Assembly (NCBI RefSeq): GCF_000235565.1 | Contig: NC_017527.1 | Coordinates: 1,922,001 to 1,986,000 of the forward strand | Reading direction: 5' to 3' | Length of the DNA: 64,000 bases | Source of the DNA: Methanothrix harundinacea 6Ac | GTDB taxonomy: Archaea > Halobacteriota > Methanosarcinia > Methanotrichales > Methanotrichaceae | In this document: positions 1 through 9,901 of the stretch, in pieces | Layout: every line of letters begins with the position of its first letter | How positions within the stretch are numbered: the stretch's first letter is position 1 | Notes under the pieces: model-generated | Seen by the model: only the letters and a program-made list of their open reading frames with translations | Told to the model about the DNA's origin: nothing | The model's database searches: none | Program-made: the position numbers and the translations under genes

Positions 1-682
1 GCCGCCGGAAGGAGGCCTCGTCCACCCTCCCGAAGGCGCGGCCCCCGGCGATGAACCCCAGGACCATCGCCGGGAGGAAGAATAGGCTATTATTGATCAT
101 CTCTTTGTCGATGAGGCCTGCCCAGAGGAAGTAGCCGAAGGCGAAGAGGTCGACGGCCGTCAGGAATAGGACGATGAGCCTCCTGAACTCCCCCTTCTCA
201 AAGCCCTGGCCCCGGAGGAGGAGGGCCATCGGCGGCCCCGGAAGGCCGGTGGAGCCGCATAGAAACCCCGCCAGGAGGCCCGAGGCCGCCGAGGCGATCC
301 CGCCCCTCCGGAGCTTCGCCCCCAGATCCCGGAGGAGGAGGATCGAGAAGACGATGAGGGCGATCCCCATCCCTCCCTTGAGGAGCCGGTCGCTCGCCGC
401 CATCAGGACCTCGGCGCCGATGGGAACGCCTGCGAGCCCCGCCACCAGGAGGGGCCACGCCGCCACCAGGTCGCCCCCCAGCCTCCGCCCCTCCCTTCCG
501 AGGATCATGAGGTAGATCAGGACCTCGTAGACCATGATGAAGGGGACGGCGTACTTCGCCCCCAGGAGGATCGAACGGAGGGGTACGGCCAGGAGGGCGG
601 AGCCGAAGCCGGTCAGGGTCCTGACGAGCATGGCGGCGAAGATGATGAGAAAGATCGGGATCCCTGGGAACGGGTCGATCAT
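1..682 (-). CDS. TauE/SafE-family permease, partial (3' end beyond window)
   Basis: The reverse strand reads open from an ATG at 682 to the window edge, 227 codons without a stop. The product is a polytopic membrane protein opening with MIDPFPGIPIFLIIFAAM and containing a LVRTLTGFGSALLAVPL stretch. This GFG-in-first-helix pattern, the internal repeat (second half around FLCGSTGLPGPPMALLL) and the Gly/Pro-rich helices are typical of the TauE/SafE (DUF81) sulfite/organosulfonate or anion exporter family. The family exports small anions across the cytoplasmic membrane; the substrate cannot be read from sequence. The C-terminus lies to the left of the window. No strong Shine-Dalgarno precedes the ATG, so the exact start is uncertain. 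It diverges from ileS. Confidence 0.8.
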   Translation of the reverse strand, partial: MIDPFPGIPIFLIIFAAMLVRTLTGFGSALLAVPLRSILLGAKYAVPFIMVYEVLIYLMILGREGRRLGGDLVAAWPLLVAGLAGVPIGAEVLMAASDRLLKGGMGIALIVFSILLLRDLGAKLRRGGIASAASGLLAGFLCGSTGLPGPPMALLLRGQGFEKGEFRRLIVLFLTAVDLFAFGYFLWAGLIDKEMINNSLFFLPAMVLGFIAGGRAFGRVDEASFRR

Positions 683-969
683 GGTCCAGTGGATAATTGT
701 ATTGGCCCATTTAATCCTATCAGCACAAGGAGGATAAACGCTGAGATCACAGAAGACCTTCCTCTGAACATCTTCGGATTCATCAGCCATAACCTCTGGC
801 CACATTCCAAGACCCTACCATCTCAGGCCCTATTCATTGATGCTGACTCAGGTCTCAGCTATCTTTCTATCATGGCAGGGATTTCTGGAGTACCGAACCT
901 GTGTAGTTCCGAACCGACAAAGCCTAAATAGGACGTTATCAATGCCCTACCCGTTGTTGGAGGACTAGG

Positions 970-3900
970 ATGATCTCTGAGGTGGCAGGACAATACGACG
1001 CAAAAGAGGTAGAGGGAAGGGTCCGGAAGTTCTGGGAAGATCGCGGCATCTACGCCCTGGCCAGAACCACGAGGGCCGGCGGCAGAAAGTTCTTCTTCGT
1101 CGACGGGCCGCCCTACACCACCGGGAGGATCCACCTCGGGACCGCCTGGAACAAGATCATCAAGGACTCCATCCTCCGCTACAAGTCGATGAACGGCTTC
1201 GAGATCAAGGACCGGGCGGGCTGGGACATGCACGGCCTCCCCATCGAGGTGAAGGTGGAGGAGCACCTCGGCTTCAAGAGCAAGAAGGAGATCGAGATCT
1301 ACGGCGTCGACCGTTTCATCGACAAGTGCAAGGAGTTCGCCCTCAGCCAGAAGGACCAGATGACAGAGCAGTTCAGGACCCTGGGGGCCTGGCTCGACTG
1401 GGAGGACCCCTACATGACCCTCAAGGACGAGTACCTGGAGGCAGCGTGGTGGACCCTCAAGAGGGCGAACGAACGGGGGCTTCTGGAGCGGGGGTTCCGG
1501 GTAGTCAACTGGTGCCCCCGCTGCGAGACCGCCATCGCCGACGCCGAGGTGGAGTACTGGGAGGAGACCGACCCCTCCATCTACGTCAAGTTTCCTGTCG
1601 TCGGGGAAGAGAAGACCTTCATGATGATCTGGACGACGACGCCGTGGACGATACCCGCCAACGTCGGCGTCGCCGTCCACCCCGACTTCGAGTACTCCCG
1701 GGTCCGGGCCTGGAAGGACGACCCCGACGGGGCCGAGGTCCTGATCATAGCTTCGCCCCTCGTCGAGGGCGTCCTCCGGGAGGGGCGGTATAAGGGGTAC
1801 GAGATCCTGGACCGGTTAGGAGGGGCGGAGCTTGAGGGGCTCGAATACGAGCACCCCCTCGCCGACCTGATCCCCGCCCAGGGGGATATCGTCCACAAGA
1901 TACACCTCGCCGACTTCGTCACCGCCGAGAACACCGGGTCGGTTCACATAGCTCCCGGCCACGGCCTCGAGGACTTCGAGCTGGGGGTCGCCGAGGGTAT
2001 GCCCATCTTCTGCCCTGTGGGGGAGGACGGCCGCTACACCGCCGAGGCCGGGGAGAAGTACGCCGGAAAGTACGTCCGGGCCGCAAACGAGGAGGTGAAC
2101 GAGGACCTCGCCGGCCGGGGCCTCCTCCTCGCCGAAGGGGAGATCTCCCACAGGTACGGCCACTGCTGGAGGTGCAAGACCCCCATCATCTTCATCGCCA
2201 CCCCTCAGTGGTTCCTGAAGATCTCGGACCTCCGGGAGGATATGCTCCAGGAGATAGCGAAAGTGAAGTGGTACCCCGACTGGGCGGGCTCCGCCCGGTT
2301 CAGGGACTGGATCAGTGGCGCCCGGGACTGGTGCATCTCAAGGCAGAGGTACTGGGGGATACCCCTTCCCATCTGGATCTGCGAGACCTGCGGCGAGATG
2401 GAGGTGATCGGCTCGATGGAGGAGCTCCACCAGAGGAGCGGCTCCGTGGTCAGCGAGCTCCACCGCCCCGCCGTCGATCTGGTGACGATAAAATGCACCT
2501 GCGGCGGCGAGATGAGGAGGGTCCCCGACGTCTTCGACGTCTGGTTTGACAGCGCCGTCGCCTCCTGGGCGACCCTCAACTACCCCCGGGACAGAAGGCA
2601 GCTGGAAGAGTGGTGGCCCGCGGACTTCATCACCGAGGGGCACGACCAGACTCGGGGCTGGTTCTACTCCCAGCTGGGGGCGAGCATGGTCTCCTTCGGG
2701 GTCGCCCCCTACAGGTCCGTTCTTATGCACGGCTTCACCCTCGACGACAAGGGCAAAAAGATGAGCAAGAGCATCGGGAACGTAGTCCAGCCCGAAGAGG
2801 TCGTCGGCAAGTTCGGGGCCGACACCCTCCGGCTCTACGTCCTCTCCTCCAACGCCCCCTGGGAGGACATCCACTTCAGCTGGGAGGAGGTGGCGAACAC
2901 CAACAGGATGCTGAACATCCTCTGGAACGCCTATCGTTTTCCCCTGCCTTACATGGTCCTCGACGGCTTCGATCCCATGAGGGCGACCCTGGAGAGCCGC
3001 CTCGACGACCTGAGGCCTGAGGACCGGTGGATCCTATCGAGGGCGAACTCCATGGCGGCGGAGGTAGAGGCGGGGATGGAGACCTACCAGCTCCACCGGG
3101 CGACCCGGGCCCTGGCGGATTTCGTCCTGGAGGACCTCTCCCGGTGGTACATCCAGCTCGTCCGCCCCCGGACCTGGATCGAGACCGACGACCCCGACAA
3201 GCTCGCCGCCTACGCCACCATCATGGAGGTGATGGCGACCCTGGCGAAGCTCCTCGCCCCCTTCGCCCCCTTCACAGCCGAGACGATATACCAGAACCTG
3301 GTGAGGGGGACCGACCCTGGGGCACCGGAGTCGGTCCACCTCCACGACTGGCACCGCCCCCGCCACGACCTCATCGACGAGGGGCTGGAGAGGGAGATGG
3401 GGCTGGTCCGGGAGGTCGTCGAGGCGGTCTCCAACGCCCGGCAGAAGGGAGGCCGGAAGCTGAGGTGGCCGGTCTCGGAGGTCGTCATCTCCCCCCAGCG
3501 GGAGATCCCGGACCTGAAGGACCTCCTGGGGGTCCTCAAGAGCCAGACCAACTCCAAGGAGGTGACGGTGATGGCCGTCGGCGGAAAGCCCCCCATGGAG
3601 GTTGCCCTAAACCCTGTCCCCAAGAAGATCGGCCCCGCCTTCAAGGGCGACGCCCAGAAGGTGATCGCCGCCCTCAAGGAGGCGGATCCGGCGATGGTGA
3701 AGGCGGGGATCGAGGCCGGGGAGGGCAGGGTCGGTCCCTACGTCATCCTCCCCGAGATGGTGGAGTTCATGGAGAAGGTCCCCGAGAACCTGGTGGCGGC
3801 GGAGTTCTCCAGCGGGACCGTCTACGTCGACGTCACCCTCACCCCGGAGCTGAAGGCCGAGGGTTACGGGAGGGAGGTGATCAGGAGGATCCAGGAGATG

Positions 3901-4125
3901 AGAAAGGAGCTGGACCTCCGGGTCGATGAGAAGATCGTGGCCGCCGTCAGGGTGGAGGACGAGGAGGTCCTCCGGCTCGTCGAGGCGATGAGAGACCACA
4001 TCGCAGGCGAGGTGAGGGCTCGACGGCTGGAGCTCGGCTCGGCCCTGGAGGTCCGGGGCTCTCTTGTCAAGGAATGGTCGGTAGAGGACGTGGCGATGAC
4101 CATGGGGGTCACCCGCAGCAGTTAA
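970..4125 (+). CDS. ileS: isoleucyl-tRNA synthetase
   Basis: A 1051-residue class I aminoacyl-tRNA synthetase that charges tRNA-Ile with isoleucine in the cytoplasm. The HIGH signature is HLGT at residues 55-58 (after GPPYTTGRI) and the KMSKS loop sits at 597-601. Between them lies the large CP1 editing domain (about residues 185-400). Cysteine pairs such as WCPRC and CWRC, plus CETC and CTC, suggest bound zinc, as in archaeal IleRS. An anticodon-binding helical domain and a C-terminal extension ending VTRSS follow. Length fits the archaeal/eukaryotic-type IleRS. The ATG at 970 follows a GGAGG eight bases upstream. It is followed after 29 bases by the DUF151 gene on the same strand. Confidence 0.97.
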   Translation: MISEVAGQYDAKEVEGRVRKFWEDRGIYALARTTRAGGRKFFFVDGPPYTTGRIHLGTAWNKIIKDSILRYKSMNGFEIKDRAGWDMHGLPIEVKVEEHLGFKSKKEIEIYGVDRFIDKCKEFALSQKDQMTEQFRTLGAWLDWEDPYMTLKDEYLEAAWWTLKRANERGLLERGFRVVNWCPRCETAIADAEVEYWEETDPSIYVKFPVVGEEKTFMMIWTTTPWTIPANVGVAVHPDFEYSRVRAWKDDPDGAEVLIIASPLVEGVLREGRYKGYEILDRLGGAELEGLEYEHPLADLIPAQGDIVHKIHLADFVTAENTGSVHIAPGHGLEDFELGVAEGMPIFCPVGEDGRYTAEAGEKYAGKYVRAANEEVNEDLAGRGLLLAEGEISHRYGHCWRCKTPIIFIATPQWFLKISDLREDMLQEIAKVKWYPDWAGSARFRDWISGARDWCISRQRYWGIPLPIWICETCGEMEVIGSMEELHQRSGSVVSELHRPAVDLVTIKCTCGGEMRRVPDVFDVWFDSAVASWATLNYPRDRRQLEEWWPADFITEGHDQTRGWFYSQLGASMVSFGVAPYRSVLMHGFTLDDKGKKMSKSIGNVVQPEEVVGKFGADTLRLYVLSSNAPWEDIHFSWEEVANTNRMLNILWNAYRFPLPYMVLDGFDPMRATLESRLDDLRPEDRWILSRANSMAAEVEAGMETYQLHRATRALADFVLEDLSRWYIQLVRPRTWIETDDPDKLAAYATIMEVMATLAKLLAPFAPFTAETIYQNLVRGTDPGAPESVHLHDWHRPRHDLIDEGLEREMGLVREVVEAVSNARQKGGRKLRWPVSEVVISPQREIPDLKDLLGVLKSQTNSKEVTVMAVGGKPPMEVALNPVPKKIGPAFKGDAQKVIAALKEADPAMVKAGIEAGEGRVGPYVILPEMVEFMEKVPENLVAAEFSSGTVYVDVTLTPELKAEGYGREVIRRIQEMRKELDLRVDEKIVAAVRVEDEEVLRLVEAMRDHIAGEVRARRLELGSALEVRGSLVKEWSVEDVAMTMGVTRSS

Positions 4126-4154
4126 TATATAAGATGAGTGGGAGAGGGGATGGC

Positions 4155-4616
4155 ATGGAAGAGCCGTCGCCTCTCCTGAAGGTGAGGGTGAAGGGGGTCT
4201 ACGCCCTCCATGCCGGCGCCGACCTGGTCGCCCCCGTCGTCCTCCTGGAGGACGAGGCCTCGAGAATCGTTCCCGTCTTCGTCGGCCTATCGGAGGCGAT
4301 CTCCATATATTCGGCATTATCCGGGGCGGTCTCTCCTCGGCCCACCACCCACGACCTCTTCATCTCCACCCTGGAGAGCCTCGGGGCGAGGATCGCCGGG
4401 GTGGTCATCGACGACCTGGAGGGCGGAGTATACTACGCCCGCCTATCCGTCTCCATCGACTCCGGCGTCCGGGAGGTGGACGCCAGGCCCAGCGACGGGA
4501 TGGCCCTCGCCCTCCGGGCCAAAGCCCCCATCGCCATCCAGGAGAGGGTGGCGGTCCAATCCGCCATGGAGAGGAAGGACCTGGAGAAGTTGAAGGGGAT
4601 CGAGAACTATCTGTAA
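4155..4616 (+). CDS. bifunctional nuclease family protein (DUF151)
   Basis: A 153-residue protein of the DUF151 / bifunctional nuclease (BFN) family. Visible family features are the N-terminal V(K)GVYAL segment, the LEDEASRIVPVFVGLSEA block, a TTHDLF..TLESLGA motif and the closing DARPSDGMALALRAKAPI block. Plant and bacterial members have reported DNase/RNase activity; the role in archaea is not established. The frame is open further upstream (an ATG at 4134 and beyond), but the ATG at 4155 is preceded by GGAGAGGGG at good spacing and gives the usual family length. It probably shares a transcript with ileS. Confidence 0.85.
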   Translation: MEEPSPLLKVRVKGVYALHAGADLVAPVVLLEDEASRIVPVFVGLSEAISIYSALSGAVSPRPTTHDLFISTLESLGARIAGVVIDDLEGGVYYARLSVSIDSGVREVDARPSDGMALALRAKAPIAIQERVAVQSAMERKDLEKLKGIENYL

Positions 4617-4951
4617 CCCTCCCCGGGCGGATCGGAGCGGCATTAAGAGACCGGCATAAAATCATCTTTTTGTAGCCCCCGCTGGTGTGATCGAACGGAA
4701 GATGGCGATTTGTTTAGCTATTTTAATTCTCTAATAAAAATCATGGGAAAACGTTTAATACCATCCGCCGAGAAGATTTAATGGTCCTCTCCAGGAGAGG
4801 ACCTTTTGGACAATGGGCAAAATAAAGATGGGTTAGCACGTCCAGCCTTGAAATACTGGCGAAGATGAAGATCGCGACCTAGAGTGAAGGGGGTACATCT
4901 TGCCGAGGGATAAGGGAGGGGATCGTGTATGGCCGTATTTGAGGGAAGACC
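4617..4951. other. intergenic region with perfect palindrome
   Basis: 335 bases without a credible gene. The first part holds a T5 run near 4671 that could end the ileS-DUF151 transcript. The middle (about 4705-4765) is clearly AT-richer than its surroundings and could contain the promoter of the downstream peptidase. A perfect inverted repeat lies at 4783-4803. A short reverse frame at 4778-4963 has no recognisable features and is not called. Confidence 0.6.
4783..4803. repeat. 10-bp perfect inverted repeat upstream of C25 peptidase
   Basis: Arms GGTCCTCTCC and GGAGAGGACC are perfect reverse complements separated by a single A, followed directly by TTTT. The single-base centre makes it look more like a protein-binding operator than a hairpin, but a terminator or 5'UTR stem is possible. 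It lies about 150 bases before the peptidase start codon. Confidence 0.6.
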
Positions 4952-7900
4952 ATGAGGCGTCAATCAACCATCTGCCTGACCTGCTTTCTGCTGGTCTGTA
5001 GCTTTAGCATTCTTCCATTCTTCTCATCCGCCCTGGCCCAGGGGAGCGGCCAGGGAGAGACCGTCATAAGGTGGCAGTACCGTCCGGAAGAGCCGATCAT
5101 CCAGGTGGGCCTCGGGGGAGAGATCCTCCCGATGGGTGCCCAGAACCTGACCCAATCGATCAGGATACCAGGCCTTGAGAACAGGATCATCCCCGGAGAG
5201 CCGGTGGTCCCCTTCAGAACGGCGAGGATACTCGTCCCCTTCGGGGAGGAGATCCAGGAGATAAAGGTCCTGCCGGGGGAGAAGAAGAACCTCGGCAAGA
5301 TCCTGATCGAGCCCGGCCAGGACCCCCTCCCCATCAGCTTCTCGGGGAACCGGACCGTCACCCCCCTCAACGAGAGCACCTACTCCTCCCTGGAGCCGTA
5401 CCCCAGAGACGTCTTCACCGTCGCGGGGGTCCAGGAGAAACAGGGCTACAAGATCCTATTGATTAACCTTTATCCGATCATGTACATCCCCAAGACGAAG
5501 GACACCTACTACTTCGGCACCTTCGACGTGGAGGTGAAGACGGCTCCCCTCGGGACCCTCGATCGGGGGCTCTTCAGGGGTTCTGAGGCGGACGGAGCTC
5601 ATATAGCCCGGCTCGTCGAAAACCCTGCCGAGGTCGGGTCCTACGCCAGCGATCTCGCCGCTACGGGGGCCTCTCCTCTCCTGGACGGTGATTATGATTA
5701 TCTGATAATTACGAATCGGGGTCTCAAGAACGCCCCCGTCCCCTACAACTTCACAGACCTCGTCCGTTGGAAGAGCTCGAAGGGGGTAGCCTCTACCATC
5801 GTCACCGTTGAGGATATCTACTCTGCATATACCGGCGCCGATGAGCAGGAGAAGATCAGGAACTTCATAAGGGATGCTTACCTCTACCACGGCATCACCT
5901 ACGTCCTCCTGGGGGGGGATGCCGACGGAGGCAGGAAGGGTGGAGAGGGCTGGAACAGCATCGTCCCCGCCAGGGGCCTCTGGGCCTGGGACTACGAGGC
6001 GACTCCCCCGATGATCCCCTCGGACCTGTATTACGCCTGCCTCGACGGAGACTACGACTCCAACGGAAACGGCATCTACGGCGAGCCGGAAGACGGCCCA
6101 GGCGGTGGTGAGGTGGACCTGATGGCCGAGGTATACGTCGGGAGGGCCCCCGTCGACTCTTACGCCGAGCTCTCCAACTTCGTCCGAAAGACGATCGCCT
6201 ACGAGTCCGTCGCCAGCGACCCGTACCTGGAGAAGGTCCTGTTGGTCGGCGAGTATCTCGGCTTCGGCGGCGTCAGCGACTGGGGAGGTAACTGCCTCGA
6301 CGAGATCAAAGATGGGTCCGGGTCGAGTGGCTACAACACCACGGGGTTCCCCGAAGACTATCAGAAGTCCACCCTTTACGATCGCGATCGGAAATGGGAT
6401 AAGGCCGAGCTGATGGAGCTGATCGACGGCGACGTCCACTCCTTGAACCATCTCGGCCACGCCAGCGTCGGAAGCGCCATGAAGATGAACGTCGAGGACG
6501 TCGGCCGCCTCAAGAACGACCGCCCCTTCTTCGGCTACAGCCAGGGATGCTACGCCGGGTCCTTCGACAATCGGGACCCCGACTCCGTCTACTCCCCCAT
6601 CGACTCCATCCTGGAGCATTTTGTAACGGAGCCCCACGGCGCCTTCGCTTTCATAGGCAACTCTCGGTTCGGCTGGGGTAGGAGGGAGACGACGGACGGC
6701 CCCTCCCAGAGATACCACCGCCAGTTCTGGGACGCCGTCTTCGGAGAGGGGATCAGAAACATCGGCCGGGCCCTCCAGGACGCCAAGGAGGATAACCTGG
6801 GGTCCATCGACAAGACCACCGATGGAAACGTAATGAGGTTCTGCTATTACGAGATCAACCTCCTCGGCGATCCCGAGACCTCTTTACACCACCCCTTTAC
6901 CGCTAGCCACAACCTGGAGGTCGCCGGGATGGACCTCCCCAGCTATACCAAGCCCGATAAGCCCATAGAGGTCAGAGCGGTCGTCAAGAACAGGGGGATC
7001 GAAGACGAGTGGAACGTCACCGTCCAGTTGGTTGAGGGGGATGCGGTCCGGGACTCGGAGGTTGTGCCTCACCTTCCCAGCGGCGGATCGGCCGAAGTGA
7101 GGCTCTCGTGGTCGGGGGCGGCGGAGGGTAGGTACATCCTGGAGGCGAGGGTTCTCCCCCAGGAGGGCGAGGAGCTGACTGAAGACAACTGGCAGGAGAG
7201 GGTGGTAGAGGTCTATAGCAACCGGACCCTCATCCTCCTGGTGGACGATGACGAGGGGGCGGACTACGAGGGCTATTACGAAGAGGCGCTGGCCGCCAGC
7301 GGATATGCTTATGCCAAGGTGGACCGGCCGGTTGGGGAGAGCGAGCTTCTCTCCTTCGACTGCGTGATATGGTTGACCGGCAGAGACTTCACCACCGCCC
7401 TCACCGGAGAGGAACAGAGGACCCTCGCCCGGTTCCTCGATGCCGGTGGGAGCCTCTTCCTCTCAGGCCAGGATATCGGCTATCACAGCCATGCCTCCGA
7501 CTTCTACCGAGATTACCTCCAGGTGGAGTACGTAAAGGACAGCACCGGGATCTACGTCCTGGAAGGGGTGGAAGGCGATTCCATATCCGACGGGATGACG
7601 ATCGAGATCTCCGGCGGCGATGGAGCGGACAGCCAGTACTGGCCGAGCGAGATCATGCCGATCACCGCCTACTCCACCGGGATCTTCCGATATAAGGACG
7701 GGGGCTGGGGGGCGGTGAGGGTGGGTACGGGGACCTACAGGGTCGTCTACTTCGCCTTCGGGTTTGAGGCGATAAACAGCTCCGCGGAGAGGGCTGAGAT
7801 CATGAGGAGGGTCTTATCGGAGCTGACCGGGCCCGAGACAACCTCCGTCCCCGAATATGGGATGGACGGCAATAATCTCAGCTCGGAGGAGCCATCCCCC

Positions 7901-8080
7901 CTGAGGAGGAGAGGCGGCCCGAAGGATGGCATGGGGGAGGTATTTGATATGGATCTCGCCTTCAAGGAGATGAGCCTGGAGTTCAAAGAGCTCGGAGAAG
8001 TCAATCAGGTCTTTGAGGGCTCAATCTTTGAGTTCGTGGATATGGGATCGAGGTTAGGGGGCGAAAAGGGGTATGTTTGA
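4952..8080 (+). CDS. secreted C25-family (gingipain-like) cysteine peptidase
   Basis: A 1042-residue exported protein. A signal peptide covers about residues 1-29 (ending SSALA). An N-terminal propeptide-like beta domain (about 30-230) precedes a caspase/gingipain-fold catalytic domain (about 240-640). The likely catalytic dyad is His503 in NHLGHASVG and Cys533 in GYSQGCYAGSFDN, with the 30-residue spacing expected of peptidase family C25. A CARDB-like domain (about 655-745, starting HNLEVAGMDLPSYTKP) follows. Next is a glutamine-amidotransferase-like Rossmann domain (about 755-935, with LILLVDDDEGADYEGYY and GGSLFLSGQDIGY). A charged tail without a membrane anchor ends the protein. The ATG at 4952 starts directly at the signal peptide. 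Its end overlaps the next gene by 8 bases. Role inferred: extracellular proteolysis or processing of surface proteins. Confidence 0.85.
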   Translation: MRRQSTICLTCFLLVCSFSILPFFSSALAQGSGQGETVIRWQYRPEEPIIQVGLGGEILPMGAQNLTQSIRIPGLENRIIPGEPVVPFRTARILVPFGEEIQEIKVLPGEKKNLGKILIEPGQDPLPISFSGNRTVTPLNESTYSSLEPYPRDVFTVAGVQEKQGYKILLINLYPIMYIPKTKDTYYFGTFDVEVKTAPLGTLDRGLFRGSEADGAHIARLVENPAEVGSYASDLAATGASPLLDGDYDYLIITNRGLKNAPVPYNFTDLVRWKSSKGVASTIVTVEDIYSAYTGADEQEKIRNFIRDAYLYHGITYVLLGGDADGGRKGGEGWNSIVPARGLWAWDYEATPPMIPSDLYYACLDGDYDSNGNGIYGEPEDGPGGGEVDLMAEVYVGRAPVDSYAELSNFVRKTIAYESVASDPYLEKVLLVGEYLGFGGVSDWGGNCLDEIKDGSGSSGYNTTGFPEDYQKSTLYDRDRKWDKAELMELIDGDVHSLNHLGHASVGSAMKMNVEDVGRLKNDRPFFGYSQGCYAGSFDNRDPDSVYSPIDSILEHFVTEPHGAFAFIGNSRFGWGRRETTDGPSQRYHRQFWDAVFGEGIRNIGRALQDAKEDNLGSIDKTTDGNVMRFCYYEINLLGDPETSLHHPFTASHNLEVAGMDLPSYTKPDKPIEVRAVVKNRGIEDEWNVTVQLVEGDAVRDSEVVPHLPSGGSAEVRLSWSGAAEGRYILEARVLPQEGEELTEDNWQERVVEVYSNRTLILLVDDDEGADYEGYYEEALAASGYAYAKVDRPVGESELLSFDCVIWLTGRDFTTALTGEEQRTLARFLDAGGSLFLSGQDIGYHSHASDFYRDYLQVEYVKDSTGIYVLEGVEGDSISDGMTIEISGGDGADSQYWPSEIMPITAYSTGIFRYKDGGWGAVRVGTGTYRVVYFAFGFEAINSSAERAEIMRRVLSELTGPETTSVPEYGMDGNNLSSEEPSPLRRRGGPKDGMGEVFDMDLAFKEMSLEFKELGEVNQVFEGSIFEFVDMGSRLGGEKGYV

Positions 8081-8840
8081 AGATTGGATCAGGGCCGGGT
8101 CTGGGCAGAAGCTCCTTTCTGCTGTAATCCTGGCGGCGTTATCAATAGCTTCGGCTCAGGGTGCCGCCATCACCGTCGGCCCCGAGGGGTGCGACTATGG
8201 CAGCATCCAGGGGGCGGTAGAGGCAGCAGATCCGGGGGACACCATCACCGTCGAGGGCGGGACGTATAAGGAGAACGTCATCGTCGACAAAAGCCTCGTC
8301 CTCCGGGGGAAGGGGTCAGGGGAAGGAAGGCCGGTAATCGACGGAAATGGGGTAGGTAGCGCCGTACTCCTCGCCGCCGACCGGATCACCCTGGAGGGTT
8401 TCATCGTCAAAAACGCCGGCTTCGGCAAGGCGGGGATCGAGGTGAAGTCCGATAAGAACTTCATAAGAAATAACCTCGTCACTGCCAACCGATGGTACGG
8501 GATATCCCTATCTGATTCCCAAGAGAACGTCATAACCGGAAATGTCGTCAGCAGCAATAAGTACGGGATCTGGATCTCCTCGGGGTCTAGCAGCAGCACG
8601 ATAGCCCAAAACCAGCTCGAGAAGAACGCCAACGGCAACGCTGTAGACGCCGGAAGAAATGGCTGGGAGGGGAACGCCTACGACGACCTGGAGGAGGGGG
8701 AGACGAGATACAGGATAGCCGGAGGATCGAACGTCGACGAGAGCCCCAAGCCTCTAGCACCAGGATCGGGGAACGATGAGCCCAAGACCTCGACGATAAC
8801 GGTGACCATCACCATACCGACTCCAGTCATTACCTCCTAG
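8073..8840 (+). CDS. secreted NosD-like right-handed beta-helix protein
   Basis: A 255-residue exported protein with a signal peptide (about residues 1-31, ending AQGAA). The body is a parallel beta-helix: a YGSIQGAVEAADPGDTI entry motif followed by repeated NVIVDKSLVLRG, DRITLEGFIVKNAG, NFIRNNLVTANRWYGI and NVITGNVVSSNKYGIW turns. This is the NosD/CASH (carbohydrate-binding and sugar hydrolase) pattern common in methanogen surface proteins. The C-terminus is a Thr-rich tail (TSTITVTITIPTPV). The ATG at 8073 overlaps the stop of the C25 peptidase by 8 bases and an AAGGGG precedes it, so the pair is translationally coupled. Substrate and partner are unknown; the coupling suggests both act outside the cell. 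Confidence 0.82.
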   Translation: MFEDWIRAGSGQKLLSAVILAALSIASAQGAAITVGPEGCDYGSIQGAVEAADPGDTITVEGGTYKENVIVDKSLVLRGKGSGEGRPVIDGNGVGSAVLLAADRITLEGFIVKNAGFGKAGIEVKSDKNFIRNNLVTANRWYGISLSDSQENVITGNVVSSNKYGIWISSGSSSSTIAQNQLEKNANGNAVDAGRNGWEGNAYDDLEEGETRYRIAGGSNVDESPKPLAPGSGNDEPKTSTITVTITIPTPVITS

Positions 8841-8914
8841 AACTCGGCGGGACCGAAAAGAACCCTCCTAGCCTAAGATCAAATACCCCTCCCCGATGCC
8901 GGGGCCCGCACACC

Positions 8915-8923
8915 TTTTTATAC
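8915..8923 (+). promoter_or_regulatory. TATA box of the RNase Z gene
   Basis: TTTTTATAC in otherwise GC-rich DNA, placed so that transcription would begin near 8945-8950, shortly before the RNase Z start. Confidence 0.5.
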
Positions 8924-8957
8924 TCCCCCTGACAAGAGCTTCGACCCTGAGCTGGAG

Positions 8958-9887
8958 ATGATACGAAGGATGCTTACTGTGATCTTTCTCGGGACGGCGG
9001 GCTCGCTGCCCACCCCCGAGAGGAGCCCATCGGCGGTCCTGATCAACCGGGAGGGGGAGCTCCTCCTCTTCGACTGTGGAGAGGGGACCCAGCGGCAGAT
9101 GATGCGGGCGAAGACGGGGATGATGAGCCTCGACACCATCTTCATAACCCACCATCATGCTGACCACATCCTGGGAATACCGGGGCTCTTGGAGACGATG
9201 GCCTTCCAGGGTAGACGAGATCCCGTCACCATTGCAGGCCCCCCCCGGACCTCTGAGGTGGTGGAGCTCTTCGGCCGACTCTGCTACTACTCTCGGAAGT
9301 TTCCCGTCAGGGCCCTGGAGCTGGAGCCGGGGGACGTGCTGAGGAGGGACGGCTACGAGATCGAGGCCGTCAGGACGAGCCACAGCATCCCCAGCCTCGG
9401 CTACTGCCTCCGGGAGGATACGAGGCCCGGGAGGTTCAACCGGGAGAGGGCATCCGCCCTGGGGATACCCCCCGGACCTCTCTTCGGGAGGCTTCAGCGG
9501 GGCGGGGCGGTGGAGGTGGGGGGGAGGACGGTGCGACCCGAGGAGGTGATGGGCCCTCCAAGGCCCGGAAGGAAGATAGTCTACACCGGTGACACCCGGC
9601 CCACCCCGGAGGTGGAGGAGGCGAGCAGGGGGGCGGACCTCCTCATCCACGACGGCTCCCTCGACGACGGTATGGCGGATTGGGCCGCCGAGACGATGCA
9701 CACCACCGCTGGAGAGGCCGCCCGCCTGGCCGAGAGGGCAGGAGCGAGGAGGCTCGTCTTAACCCACATCAGTTCCCGGTACTCTGACGACGTAGGCCCC
9801 CTCCTCGCCGACGCCCGGAAGCACTTTCCCTCCGTCCAGATAGCCGAAGACCTCTTGAAGATAGAGGTCAAGCTGAGAGACCTCTGA
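8958..9887 (+). CDS. rnz: ribonuclease Z (tRNA 3' processing endonuclease)
   Basis: A 309-residue metallo-beta-lactamase-fold enzyme that cuts pre-tRNAs after the discriminator base. The family opening VIFLGTAGSLPTPER is present, followed by the zinc-binding motif HHHADH at residues 65-70. Later metal-binding blocks are YTGDTRP, the HDGSL and HTTAGEAA motifs, and LTHISSRY near the C-terminus. Length matches short-form RNase Z. Two starts are possible: ATG 8958 and ATG 8970. The predicted transcription start leaves only a short leader, and the second ATG would place GGAG at better distance. It stands alone on the plus strand, convergent with the next gene. Confidence 0.93.
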   Translation: MIRRMLTVIFLGTAGSLPTPERSPSAVLINREGELLLFDCGEGTQRQMMRAKTGMMSLDTIFITHHHADHILGIPGLLETMAFQGRRDPVTIAGPPRTSEVVELFGRLCYYSRKFPVRALELEPGDVLRRDGYEIEAVRTSHSIPSLGYCLREDTRPGRFNRERASALGIPPGPLFGRLQRGGAVEVGGRTVRPEEVMGPPRPGRKIVYTGDTRPTPEVEEASRGADLLIHDGSLDDGMADWAAETMHTTAGEAARLAERAGARRLVLTHISSRYSDDVGPLLADARKHFPSVQIAEDLLKIEVKLRDL

Positions 9888-9901
9888 GCCGGGGGCCGGG
9901 A

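Noticed and set aside
859-1680. Long reverse frame opposite ileS
   Set aside because: Pro/Gly/Asp/Leu/Val-rich antisense shadow of the ileS gene; no motif and no ribosome binding site.
3027-3929. 300-codon frame within ileS
   Set aside because: Extreme Gly/Pro/Arg content, a result of GC-rich codon positions in the real gene.
4778-4963. 61-codon reverse frame before the C25 peptidase
   Set aside because: No features; spans the palindrome and the peptidase start.
5456-6718. 420-codon reverse frame opposite the C25 peptidase
   Set aside because: Antisense shadow; the forward protein has clear domains.
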